From Bacillota bacterium (GTDB taxonomy: Bacteria > Bacillota > Clostridia > Acetivibrionales > DTU013), in NCBI GenBank assembly GCA_023415815.1, contig JAEZJL010000030.1, forward strand, positions 1 through 24,683: a stretch of DNA of 24,683 nt. The letters run 5' to 3'. How positions within the stretch are numbered: the first letter of the stretch is position 1; each line of letters opens with the position of its first letter. This document shows, one piece after another, positions 8,009 to 15,758 of this stretch. The position numbers and the translations under genes were made by a program. The notes beneath the pieces are model-generated. The model did not search any database. It was given only the letters and a program-made list of their open reading frames with translations, and was not told where the DNA came from.

Positions 8009-8017
8009 ATTATACCA
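8009..8017 (-). promoter_or_regulatory. Extended -10 promoter for the HAD-lactonase unit
   Basis: On the minus strand TGGTATAAT forms an extended -10 element (TGn plus perfect TATAAT at 8009-8014). A matching -35 is not clear, as is common for extended -10 promoters. The leader would be about 80 bases. In the same divergent gap are the palindrome CTTGTACAAG (8073-8082) and the inverted repeat AATGTA/TACATT (8054-8070), candidate sites for the AraC regulator. Confidence 0.45.
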
Positions 8018-8194
8018 CCGATATATATTGCAAAAAAGCTTTGGATAAGGAGTAATGTATTTTTTACATTTTCTTGTACAAGCCCAAAAGCAAAGCGGAT
8101 AACGGATAGGGAAGAGAACAAGGCAAGAATGGTTAAGACAAAAGATAGATTAACTGTTACACTTAAGATGCAAAAGAAATCCCGGAGGAATGAA

Positions 8195-9043
8195 ATGAGA
8201 AATTTTAGCAGGATACGGCAGGCTTTGGAGTATATCGATGAGCATTTGGACCAGCCCATTGATTTTGAGCAGGTTGCTGACGTTTTCCATTTTTCCCCTT
8301 ATTATTTCCATCGCATGTTTTCCGCAATAGTAGGAAAGACCATAACGGCACATATCAGGGATAGACGGCTGGAAAAAGCCTGTAGATTACTTGCCGATAC
8401 AAACCAAAATATTTTGATAATTTGCCTGGAATGCGGATTTGTATCATCGCCATCCTTTTGCCGCACCTTCAAGAATAAATATGGAATTTCTCCGGGCAAC
8501 TATCGAAAGTTCGGATACATTCCGGTCAATACAACCATTGAGCAAATGATTATTAGATTTACAAATAGATTAAAAGGAGGTATTCTTGTGCATCCGAATC
8601 TTATTAAGAAAAACAGGCTGCTTATAGCAGGGGTCACAGGGGATGGCAATAAGACAGGAGAGGTGTGGCAAAAATTTATGGCCCTGAATACAAAAATCGG
8701 GCTCAAAAATAAACTGTCGGATAACGGGTATGAAATTCGTATTTACACCAACAATGAATGCAGCTGCCATGTTGGTTTTTCCGTGACAAATAATGATGTG
8801 GATGGTTCTTTTACCATACTGGAGCTGCCTGCCTCGGAATATGCCTCATTCGATGTCTATGTCTCACAGGGCTATGATAGTGAAAACACCGCAATGGACG
8901 AATGGCTTGAGACAAATAACAGAGGGTATATACAGAGGCTGTATGATGGAAAGCCCTATGCAGTGGAGTACTATGACGAAAGATTTCACGGCGACGAAGC
9001 GGATTCTATTGTGGAGATATGGGTTCCTGTTAAAAAGCAGTAA
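8195..9043 (+). CDS. AraC-family regulator with C-terminal GyrI-like effector-binding domain
   Basis: The 282-residue protein starts with the double helix-turn-helix of AraC/XylS (about 1-108): ALEYIDEHLDQPIDFEQVADV, FSPYYFHRMFSAIVGKTI and a second helix pair SSPSFCRTFKNKYGISPGNYRK. The C-terminal half (about 125-282) resembles the GyrI-like/SOUL-type small-molecule domain, with a WQKFM segment, FTILELPASEYASFDV and a final VEIWVPVKKQ. GGAGG 7 bases before the ATG at 8195 decides the start; an upstream in-frame ATG (8168) has no such site. Such regulators sense hydrophobic compounds or drugs and control nearby transport or detoxification genes. It diverges from the HAD-lactonase unit. The gene is more AT-rich than the surrounding enzyme genes. 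Confidence 0.88.
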   Translation: MRNFSRIRQALEYIDEHLDQPIDFEQVADVFHFSPYYFHRMFSAIVGKTITAHIRDRRLEKACRLLADTNQNILIICLECGFVSSPSFCRTFKNKYGISPGNYRKFGYIPVNTTIEQMIIRFTNRLKGGILVHPNLIKKNRLLIAGVTGDGNKTGEVWQKFMALNTKIGLKNKLSDNGYEIRIYTNNECSCHVGFSVTNNDVDGSFTILELPASEYASFDVYVSQGYDSENTAMDEWLETNNRGYIQRLYDGKPYAVEYYDERFHGDEADSIVEIWVPVKKQ

Positions 9044-9187
9044 TGGGTGTATCCCTCTCCCAGGGAATCCTTCAAGGAAGGCTTTAGATCAGCCTTGTGG
9101 AAAAGCTTTGCTGATGCAGGCGTTTTGCAACTACCTGCATCATAATCGCTGCTCACCAAGCACTGCCCTGCGGGCTGCCTTAATTTA
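9044..9187. repeat. Convergent gap with clustered short inverted repeats
   Basis: Between the converging AraC and oxidoreductase genes lie AAGGCT/AGCCTT (9078-9096, 7-base loop), a perfect 9-bp TGATGCAGG/CCTGCATCA (9112-9142, 13-base loop) and GCCC/GGGC (9165-9175). None is followed by a clear T-run on either strand. They may serve as factor-independent terminators of poor type, RNA 3'-end protection, or be remnants of a small repeat element. No gene is seen here. Confidence 0.45.
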
Positions 9188-10279
9188 TCATTCCGCTTTC
9201 AGCGGAAATTTCACGGGCAGGCCGGTGGCCGTCGAACGGTAAATTGCCGTAAACAATTCCACGGTTTTGCGGCCGTCCCGGCCGCTGATCAGCGGCTCCC
9301 CCCCGGTTTGAACAGCGTTTAAAAAGTCCCGGATCTGTTGAAAATGGAAATAGTACATGTTATCCACGCTGTTGAAGAAATCCGTGTCCTCCCTTTTCCA
9401 TTGCTCCAGCAGGTCCGCCTCTCCGGAGACTGTCCAGATATCATTTACAGGGGGCTCCGTTATACTGCTTACCCCTGCGATAAACATCGCGCCGCCGTCC
9501 GTCTGGACTCCGACGGAAGCTCCGTTTTCGCCGTGGATATGTACTTTCCCGTAGAGCGCCGGATTCTGGGAATTGCTCACCAGGATATTGCCAATTCCCC
9601 CGTTTTTAAAACGGATCACCGCGACGGCCGTATCATCCACCTCGAGCTCCGGATGATTGAGCGTATCCCATATCCCGTAAAGCGTATCGATCTCACCCAT
9701 ATACCACAAAAGCAGGTCCAGCTGATGCGGCGCCTGATTTACCAGAACGCCGCCGCCCTCGCCCTTCCACGTCCCCCGCCAGGGATCGCTCCGGTAATAT
9801 TTCATGTCGCGCCAGCCCAGCATGGTGACGCTTCCTATGATCGGCCTGCCGATTTTCCCGCCGTCGATGGCTTTTTTTATCCTCATGCAGGGCGGATAAA
9901 ATCTGCGCTGGCACACGGTCGCGACCTTGACTCCGGATTTTTCAGCGGCCTCCAGAATATCGTCGCAATCCTTCAGTGAAGCCGCCAGCGGCTTTTCTAT
10001 GATTAAATTCACTCCCAGACCGGCAGCCTCAATGGCCGGCGCGGCGTGTACGGGATGGGGAGTGCAGATGCTGACCACGTCAATTTTCATTTCCTGAATC
10101 ATTTGCTTAACGGAGGTAAATGACTTCACCCCGTACTGTTCCGCAAACGCGGCGGCAGATCCCGGATTCATGTCACAGACCGCAACAAATTCACTGTTTT
10201 CACATTTCGCGTAGGCTTTTGCGTGAAAATGTCCCACCTTGCCGCAGCCGATCACCGCCGTTCTTATTTTCCTGCTCAT
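9188..10279 (-). CDS. Gfo/Idh/MocA-family sugar oxidoreductase
   Basis: NAD(P)-dependent sugar dehydrogenase of 363 residues. The Rossmann domain opens with VIGCGKVGHFHAKAY, and the second strand ends in an acidic residue (VAVCD, D36), which favours NAD. The family's EKP motif is E95-K96-P97, and NQAPHQLDLL places H185 and D188 in the usual catalytic positions. The start at 10279 is set by AGGAGG 7 bases upstream. Members oxidise a ring hydroxyl of sugars, glycosides, inositols or amino sugars. It is the last gene of the ten-gene operon, just after a zinc dehydrogenase, the same pairing as YcjS and YcjQ in E. coli, which interconvert glucosides and 3-keto forms. Substrate is inferred only. 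Confidence 0.9.
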   Translation of the reverse strand: MSRKIRTAVIGCGKVGHFHAKAYAKCENSEFVAVCDMNPGSAAAFAEQYGVKSFTSVKQMIQEMKIDVVSICTPHPVHAAPAIEAAGLGVNLIIEKPLAASLKDCDDILEAAEKSGVKVATVCQRRFYPPCMRIKKAIDGGKIGRPIIGSVTMLGWRDMKYYRSDPWRGTWKGEGGGVLVNQAPHQLDLLLWYMGEIDTLYGIWDTLNHPELEVDDTAVAVIRFKNGGIGNILVSNSQNPALYGKVHIHGENGASVGVQTDGGAMFIAGVSSITEPPVNDIWTVSGEADLLEQWKREDTDFFNSVDNMYYFHFQQIRDFLNAVQTGGEPLISGRDGRKTVELFTAIYRSTATGLPVKFPLKAE

Positions 10280-10309
10280 TCCTCTTCCTCCTATCGCCAT
10301 ACTGCCTGC

Positions 10310-11344
10310 TTATGGCACAAGCACGATCTTTGAAAGGCCTTTTTCACCTTGATATACGCGTTTGATCCATTCGTTGCCCTCCGACATCGGGACTGTTTTT
10401 GAAACCAATGCGTCAACATTGACTTTCCCTGACGAGATCAATTCCAGGCACTCCGAATATTCGCCTGCGGAAGCACAGCTGGCAAAAATGCTGATCTGGC
10501 GTGTGACGACCCATTGCAGCGGGAATTCCGTCTTCGGCTCAAGATTTCCCACCAGGACGTCCTCCCCGCCCTTTTTAAGGGCCTTTAAGCTGTTATTTAC
10601 CGTAACGGAGTTTCCCGTTGCATCATAGCAAACATCCGCGCCCTCATGATCCGGCGTCAATTCCAATATCCGTCCTATCACATCGGCGTCCAATGCATTC
10701 ACTGTAAAATCCGCGCCATATTTCAGCGCCATTTCCAGCCTTGCCGGAGAAATGTCCACCGCAATTACGGTTTTAACTCCAAAGGCTTTGAGGACTTGAA
10801 GTATCAGCATCCCGATGGTGCCCACGCCAAAAATGGCAACACACCCATCCTTGGGCACCTTTGTACGCGTAACGGCATGATATGCCACCGATAAGGGCTC
10901 CACCATGCAGGCCTGCAGAAAGGAAACATTCTCAGGCAGAAGATAGAGCACACGCTCAGGAACCGCCACATATTCGGCAAAAGCTCCGTTCATGCGATAA
11001 TCTTCGCAGGATACGCCAAGGACTCTTCGATTGCTGCAAAGGTTGTATCGTTTAATTTTACATTCCTTGCACTCCCCGCAATAAATAGTAGAATCAAACG
11101 TTACCCTGTCTCCGGGCTTAAAATCCTTCACTTTATTTCCGCAGGCTTCAATGATTCCGGAGGCCTCATGTCCCATAATGACCGGTGGAATGCGTCTTCC
11201 CGTGCTCCCGTCCATCCCGTGCACATCGCTGCCGCAAACCGCGCAGGCCTTTACCCGGATCAGGACGTCTTCCTCTCCTAAAAGCGGCATTTCGACATCC
11301 TTCCAGGTAAATTCATTATATTTTTCTAAAACCAGTCCCTTCAT
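10310..11344 (-). CDS. Zinc-dependent sugar/polyol dehydrogenase (MDR family)
   Basis: A complete 344-residue medium-chain dehydrogenase. Catalytic zinc ligands are C37 (AVCGSD), H59-E60 (GHEASG) and probably E149 (MVEPLSVAYHA). Structural zinc cysteines are C89, C92, C95 and C103 (YCGECKECKIKRYNLC). The nucleotide motif is GVGTIG (173-178), and VIAVD (D197) points to NAD. Family resemblance is to sorbitol, galactitol-1-phosphate and 3-keto-glycoside-reducing enzymes such as YcjQ. AGAGG precedes the ATG. It lies 30 bases before the Gfo-family gene, so the two likely share one pathway, either oxidising and re-reducing the same sugar or acting in sequence. Confidence 0.9.
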   Translation of the reverse strand: MKGLVLEKYNEFTWKDVEMPLLGEEDVLIRVKACAVCGSDVHGMDGSTGRRIPPVIMGHEASGIIEACGNKVKDFKPGDRVTFDSTIYCGECKECKIKRYNLCSNRRVLGVSCEDYRMNGAFAEYVAVPERVLYLLPENVSFLQACMVEPLSVAYHAVTRTKVPKDGCVAIFGVGTIGMLILQVLKAFGVKTVIAVDISPARLEMALKYGADFTVNALDADVIGRILELTPDHEGADVCYDATGNSVTVNNSLKALKKGGEDVLVGNLEPKTEFPLQWVVTRQISIFASCASAGEYSECLELISSGKVNVDALVSKTVPMSEGNEWIKRVYQGEKGLSKIVLVP

Positions 11345-11363
11345 TTCAACCTCTTCTTCCCAT

Positions 11364-11414
11364 GCAAATTTTACCGGACGCCCCTATACGCAGGGCCCGG
11401 TTTACATAAAATGC
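11364..11414 (-). other. Imperfect hairpin between SDR and zinc dehydrogenase genes
   Basis: GCAAATTTTA and TAAAATGC form the outer arms, and CCGGACGCCC pairs imperfectly with GGGCCCGG inside, around a TATACGCA loop. It fills most of the 88-base gap and may mark an mRNA processing point or partial terminator within the operon. No T-run follows. Confidence 0.35.
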
Positions 11415-11432
11415 ACTCCTATCCTTTTCAGA

Positions 11433-12149
11433 TTACCACCCCAGCGGCGTCCCGTCAAATTTCATGAACATATTTTCCCTTGATGTTGAGTTGAAATCCA
11501 GGGTATATTTCATGAATGCCCTCGCCGTATTCTCCGGAGGCTGAATTGCGCCGGCCCCTCCCATCTGGGTCTTCATCCAGCCGGGATGGAAGCATATCAC
11601 CCGCATCCCTTTTCTGCCGATATCGTTGTACAGTAAAGTCGCGCCTTTGTTCAATGCGGCCTTCGACATGCAGTATGTGTACTCGGAGGTTCTGAAGTTC
11701 GGCGATCCCCCGACGCTCCCGGCCTCGGACGAAGTAATGCATACGGTTGCGCCGGAATGCAGCAGATCCAGCTTCAGCAACGCTTTCACGACCCGGAAGG
11801 CGCCGACGGAATTTATAGTATACATGTCCAGAGCGGAATCAAAGTCATAATCAATGATCTCGCGGCGCCCCTCGTCATGAAAGCCCTTGTAATAAATCCC
11901 GGCGTTATTGTAAACGATATCGATATTATTGCTTAATGCTTTAACATCTTCCGCAGCTTTATTAACCGAATCGGTTGACGCTATATCCGCCTCTCTGACC
12001 ACTATGTCCTTATCATCCTTTGAAGCTTCCGCCAATTCTTCCGTCATGCGGCAGTCCCACGCAAAAACCTGATCGCCCAGCTTGCGGTGCTCCTTTACAA
12101 GAGCCAGTCCGAGCCCTCGTCCAGCGCCTGTAACCAAAACTGTTCCCAT
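11433..12149 (-). CDS. Short-chain dehydrogenase/reductase (SDR), first copy
   Basis: Classical SDR of 238 residues. The cofactor motif is TGAGRGLGLA, NNAG lies at 81-84, the catalytic serine is in ITSSEAG (140-141) and the YxxxK pair is Y159-K163. The ATG at 12149 begins MGTVLVTGAG, as expected for the fold, with a weak GGGGG 9 bases upstream; the frame is open to 12224 but there only by a TTG without a binding site. It has the same GAGRGLGL motif and YCMSK/YCISK active site as the second SDR of this operon (14054-14812), so the two are probably paralogues. It probably reduces or oxidises a keto-sugar or aglycone carbonyl. Substrate not identifiable. Confidence 0.88.
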   Translation of the reverse strand: MGTVLVTGAGRGLGLALVKEHRKLGDQVFAWDCRMTEELAEASKDDKDIVVREADIASTDSVNKAAEDVKALSNNIDIVYNNAGIYYKGFHDEGRREIIDYDFDSALDMYTINSVGAFRVVKALLKLDLLHSGATVCITSSEAGSVGGSPNFRTSEYTYCMSKAALNKGATLLYNDIGRKGMRVICFHPGWMKTQMGGAGAIQPPENTARAFMKYTLDFNSTSRENMFMKFDGTPLGW

Positions 12150-12220
12150 CGATAATAGCCCCCAGTCAATAGATTTCAGAACTGCATATGGCCCCGGGAT
12201 AAGGCGAGGCCACAAGCTTA

Positions 12221-12682
12221 TCAATCATTTTCGAGCAATTCAAGAATGACCTTCAAGCTGTCGGATGCATTCATATACGCATATCTGCCTTTTCCGGTGT
12301 TATATTCGCCCCTTTGATCCAGGGTCATGCCGAAGTCTTTGCATACCTCAATGGACTTCTGCATGCCCTTGACCCTGAATGCAAGGTGGTGGACGCCCTC
12401 TCCGTGTTCATCCAGAAATTCTCTCCAGGTGGACGGCTCTCCGTTGGGCTGAATCAATTCGATCCGGATTCCCTCCCCGACATCAAAAAATGCCATCACG
12501 CACCCGGCATAAGGCGCGGGATTTCCTTTATATTCGGTCTTCGTAATCTCATAATCCCCGCTGTCAACGTTTCCAGGGACAGCTACGCCAAAAAACTCGG
12601 CGAATTTTTTCTTCGTCGCTTCAATGTCTCTTACAATAAAGCCTACCTGTGCCAGTAAATTTGTCCCGATGATTCCGCTCAT
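12221..12682 (-). CDS. VOC-superfamily (glyoxalase/epimerase-like) protein, second copy
   Basis: The 153-residue single-chain VOC protein has two beta-alpha-beta-beta-beta modules, resembling methylmalonyl-CoA epimerase and lactoylglutathione lyase. Probable metal ligands by position are Q12 (AQVGFIV), E75 (RIELIQP), H98 (GEGVHHLAF) and E148 (VILELL). VOC enzymes stabilise enolate intermediates, so isomerisation, epimerisation or elimination at a carbon next to a ketone is plausible. GGAGG 6 bases before the ATG sets the start. It lies between the GH1 glycosidase and an SDR in the sugar operon, and shares the PS(T/S)W(R/K)EFLD..GEGVHH block with the first VOC gene at 18267. A keto-sugar substrate is inference. 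Confidence 0.85.
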   Translation of the reverse strand: MSGIIGTNLLAQVGFIVRDIEATKKKFAEFFGVAVPGNVDSGDYEITKTEYKGNPAPYAGCVMAFFDVGEGIRIELIQPNGEPSTWREFLDEHGEGVHHLAFRVKGMQKSIEVCKDFGMTLDQRGEYNTGKGRYAYMNASDSLKVILELLEND

Positions 12683-12716
12683 AAATACCTCCGCCTTTAC
12701 AATTAATTTTTTTGAT

Positions 12717-14057
12717 TTAAAATCCGTTGTTTTTTATAACTTCCGAATACCAGTATGCGCTTTCCTTGGGAACGCGCTTTTGCGATTCGTAATCCACATA
12801 AACCAGGCCGAACCGCCTTGCCGAGCCCCACGCCCACTCGAAATTGTCGGTAAAGCTCCACAAATAATATCCGGTAATGTTCAGGCCATCGTCAATCGCA
12901 TGCCGGATCGCCGTCAGATAACGCTCCAGATAATCCTTTCTGTTCGGGTCATAGACCCTGCCGTCGGGATTTAACCAGTCATTGGTCGCAACTCCGTTTT
13001 CGGTGATGATCAGCTTTTCCGGCTGATACTGATTTTTTATCCACATAAGCAGCTCGTACATCGCTTGCGGATTGACCTCCCAATCGGCATCCGACCTTGT
13101 TATTCCGGTCCTTAACGTTCTCGCGGCGATCGGCCAACGATCCTTGTCATATTGGACCGTGTTCGGATAGTATGAATTCAGGCCCAGGAAATCCAGCTTC
13201 TGATGGATAAGCGCCATATCGTTTTCCATTATTTCAGGCAGCACGACCTGTTTCTTTTTCATATACTCCATGAAGTCTTTCGGATAGCTTCCTTTCATCA
13301 CCGGCTCCGCAAAAATATCATTTTTCTGCATCCTGCTTATCTTTGCCGCTTCAACATCGTTCGGGTCCTCTGGATCATACGGATAAAACATGCTCATATT
13401 GAGCGTGATTCCTATTGGCGCTTTCAAAGAAGTTTCCCTGTATGCTTTGACAGCGGATCCGTGTGACAGAAGCTGATGGTGTACCACCGAAAGCGCAAGG
13501 CTGTAATCACGGCATCCGGGGGCATGCTCTCCCGTCCAGTGCCCGGCGAAGGCAACGACATAAGGCTCGTTAAAGGTTATCCAATAATCAACCAGGTCTC
13601 CGAGCTCCCTATACAATACTTTTGCATATTCGGTATACCATCCCGTGATCTCGCGGTTTCCCCAGCCTCCCCTATCCTGGAGCGACTGCGGCAAATCCCA
13701 GTGATAGATCGTCACTGCAGACTTGATATTGCGGTCATGCAGGCACTGAAGCACTTTTTTATAAAAGCCGATTCCTGCTTCCGACACTTTGCCGGTCCCG
13801 TCCGGCATCACCCTGGACCAGGCGATAGACAGCCTGAATACCTGGAGCCCCAGCTTTGCTGCGATTTCAATGTCTTCCTCGTACCTGTTGTAAAAATCAC
13901 ACGCTTCATCACCGGTCGTCCCGTCCATGATTCTTCCCGGCGTATGGCTGAAACGGTCCCAGATGCTCTCGCCCTTGCCGTCGGAATTCCAGGCCCCCTC
14001 GATTTGATACGAGGCCGTAGCCACTCCCCATTCAAAGTCCTTCGGAAATTTTATCAC
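12717..14057 (-). CDS. Glycoside hydrolase family 1, beta-glucosidase-type
   Basis: Retaining beta-glycosidase of 446 residues, a full GH1 barrel. The N-terminal signature FEWGVATASYQIEGAWN is intact, the acid/base is E164 in TFNEP, and the nucleophile is E353 in ITENG. The aglycone-side motif SFTDNFEWAWG (E407, W409) is the form found in enzymes for unphosphorylated glucosides; 6-phospho-beta-glucosidases lack the EW pair. This agrees with import by an ABC transporter rather than a PTS. There is no signal peptide, so it acts in the cytoplasm. Translation starts at GTG, which overlaps the stop of the upstream SDR (GTGA) and indicates coupling; AGGGG lies 9 bases upstream. Likely substrates are beta-glucosides or related beta-glycosides. 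Confidence 0.95.
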   Translation of the reverse strand: MIKFPKDFEWGVATASYQIEGAWNSDGKGESIWDRFSHTPGRIMDGTTGDEACDFYNRYEEDIEIAAKLGLQVFRLSIAWSRVMPDGTGKVSEAGIGFYKKVLQCLHDRNIKSAVTIYHWDLPQSLQDRGGWGNREITGWYTEYAKVLYRELGDLVDYWITFNEPYVVAFAGHWTGEHAPGCRDYSLALSVVHHQLLSHGSAVKAYRETSLKAPIGITLNMSMFYPYDPEDPNDVEAAKISRMQKNDIFAEPVMKGSYPKDFMEYMKKKQVVLPEIMENDMALIHQKLDFLGLNSYYPNTVQYDKDRWPIAARTLRTGITRSDADWEVNPQAMYELLMWIKNQYQPEKLIITENGVATNDWLNPDGRVYDPNRKDYLERYLTAIRHAIDDGLNITGYYLWSFTDNFEWAWGSARRFGLVYVDYESQKRVPKESAYWYSEVIKNNGF

Positions 14058-14812
14058 TTTATATCGCCCCTGTTTCCAATATTATATTTTTCAAGCATAT
14101 TCCGGCCTTTGTAGTCGATAAATGGAATATCCAGCTCGATCCTGACGACGCCATTGATAATGTTGTATATCCCGACCGCCGCTTCCCCTGGGTGTATTTG
14201 TGCATTTTCCTTTCCCATGACGGTCTGCATGCGTCCCGGATGTACGAAAAACACCCGGATATCTTTAGTAGTCTCCTGACCCGACAGATAGTTTCTGATT
14301 TTTTGCGTGTACATATTAAGCGCGCTTTTCGATATGCAGTAGGCGGGGTAATGATGCCCCTTTGGGCTCAGCATGGCTCCTTCCGACGTCACATTTACGA
14401 TGCATGGGCTTTCGGAGCCACCGATGTATTTAAAAAAATGCTTCAAAACAATCGCCGGACCTACGGCATTGACGTCGATGGTCTTTCGAAGCATTTCGAT
14501 ATCCAGCTCCTCTATAGGATTGCGCATATCGTATTTCGACTCGAACAAAACTCCTGCATTATTGATGATAAAGTCCAGCTTGATATTCCTCTCAGACAGA
14601 ATTGCGGCTGCTTTCTCAACCTCGTCTTCACTGCTCACATCCATTTTTAAAAGAGTAAGCCTGTCGGGATATTCCTCCTTCAATTTTTCCAGCTCCGAAC
14701 CGGTCTCCGGCACCCCTTTTGAAGCCGCTACAATCCGATATCCAAGCTCCAGGCCGTATTTGACCAGCTCAAGCCCCAGGCCTCTTCCCGCTCCTGTTAT
14801 TAAACCCGTCAA
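14054..14812 (-). CDS. Short-chain dehydrogenase/reductase (SDR), second copy
   Basis: Classical SDR of 252 residues: TGAGRGLGLE cofactor motif, INNAGVL (NNAG), catalytic S143 (VTSEG) and Y158-K162 in the YCISK active site. Translation appears to begin at TTG (14812), preceded by a run of G (AAAGGGGGGG) about 6 bases away; no ATG fits, because the Rossmann strand begins at residue 3. The stop overlaps the GTG of the GH1 gene. It is probably a paralogue of the SDR at 11433-12149. Position directly between the permease and GH1 genes argues for action on the imported glycoside or its product. Confidence 0.87.
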   Translation of the reverse strand: MTGLITGAGRGLGLELVKYGLELGYRIVAASKGVPETGSELEKLKEEYPDRLTLLKMDVSSEDEVEKAAAILSERNIKLDFIINNAGVLFESKYDMRNPIEELDIEMLRKTIDVNAVGPAIVLKHFFKYIGGSESPCIVNVTSEGAMLSPKGHHYPAYCISKSALNMYTQKIRNYLSGQETTKDIRVFFVHPGRMQTVMGKENAQIHPGEAAVGIYNIINGVVRIELDIPFIDYKGRNMLEKYNIGNRGDIK

Positions 14813-14842
14813 CTTCTGCCCCCCCTTTCAATATTAAAAGTA

Positions 14843-15745
14843 TCAATACGAGTCGGATTTTCCGAACTTTAACACCTTAAATAACACAAATACAATACAC
14901 AATGAAATGATTAACAATATCCATGCCATTGCAGAGGCATAACCCATTTTAAAGTAGGAAAATGCGTTTTTATAAAGGTATAACGAATAAAGCATGGAGG
15001 CATTGTCAGGCCCGCCGCCCGTGATAATATAAGGCTCTGCAAACCATTGAAAAACAACGATCACCGAAGTCACAATATTATACAGCAATGTCGGACGCAG
15101 CAGCGGGATCGTAATGGAAAAAATCTGCCTGAACGCCCTGGCCCCATCAATGGAAGCCGATTCATACAGGCTCGCAGGAATATCCTGGAGGCCCGCCAGA
15201 TAAATGATCAGCGAATTTCCGCATGTCCAGACCATCATGATGATGAACGCCGGCTTCGTCCATGCCGGGTTTGCTAACCAGGACGGCCCGTCAATTCCTA
15301 CATAGCCCAATAAGGTATTGATAATGCCTTCCGTCTGCATCATCCAGACCCACAGCAAGCACACAATAACCGTCGGAACTAACGTCGGTATGAAAAACAC
15401 CACACGAAACCCGGATGTAAATTTCAACTTTTTGTTGTTCAGAATAAACGACATGAAGAGTGTGATACAGGTTGTTATCGGAATGCCGAGCAGTATCATG
15501 TACAGGGTATTGCCCATTGCCTTCAGGAAAACCTTATCTTTAAAAAGATTGATATAATTCGTCAGGCCTATCCATACCGGCTCCGAAATGACTTTATACT
15601 CACAGAGCGAATAATACAGCGACGAACAGATAGGATAGACGGTAAAGGCAAGAAACCCGATAATCCAGGGAGATATAAACAGCACACCTCTGATTGCTTC
15701 GCCTTTGGTTGTAATTAAAGCATCTGTTTTTTTGAGATTATTCAT
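14843..15745 (-). CDS. ABC sugar transporter permease, MalF/UgpA type
   Basis: Inner-membrane permease of 300 residues with six spans and the cytoplasmic EAA loop YESASIDGARAFRQIFSITI, the contact for the ATPase. FISPWIIGFLAFTVYPICSS near the N-terminus is typical of the MalF-like half of carbohydrate uptake transporter 1. The ATG at 15745 is 9 bases after AAGGAG; a TTG two codons earlier is too close to it. No ATPase gene is in the operon, which is usual in Firmicutes where one MsmX-like ATPase serves several systems. It lies after the MalG-like gene, the reverse of the common order. Confidence 0.93.
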   Translation of the reverse strand: MNNLKKTDALITTKGEAIRGVLFISPWIIGFLAFTVYPICSSLYYSLCEYKVISEPVWIGLTNYINLFKDKVFLKAMGNTLYMILLGIPITTCITLFMSFILNNKKLKFTSGFRVVFFIPTLVPTVIVCLLWVWMMQTEGIINTLLGYVGIDGPSWLANPAWTKPAFIIMMVWTCGNSLIIYLAGLQDIPASLYESASIDGARAFRQIFSITIPLLRPTLLYNIVTSVIVVFQWFAEPYIITGGGPDNASMLYSLYLYKNAFSYFKMGYASAMAWILLIISLCIVFVLFKVLKFGKSDSY

Positions 15746-15758
15746 AGACAAAAGCTCC

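Noticed and set aside
9078..9175. Possible miniature transposable element or CRISPR-like repeats
   Set aside because: The inverted repeats differ from one another, no target-site duplication is seen, and there are no regularly spaced direct repeats.
9338..9979. Plus-strand open frame opposite the Gfo-family gene
   Set aside because: Shadow of a clearly conserved enzyme; the composition is that of an antisense frame.
13476..14114. Plus-strand open frame opposite GH1
   Set aside because: Antisense to the GH1 active-site regions; no domain, no start signal.
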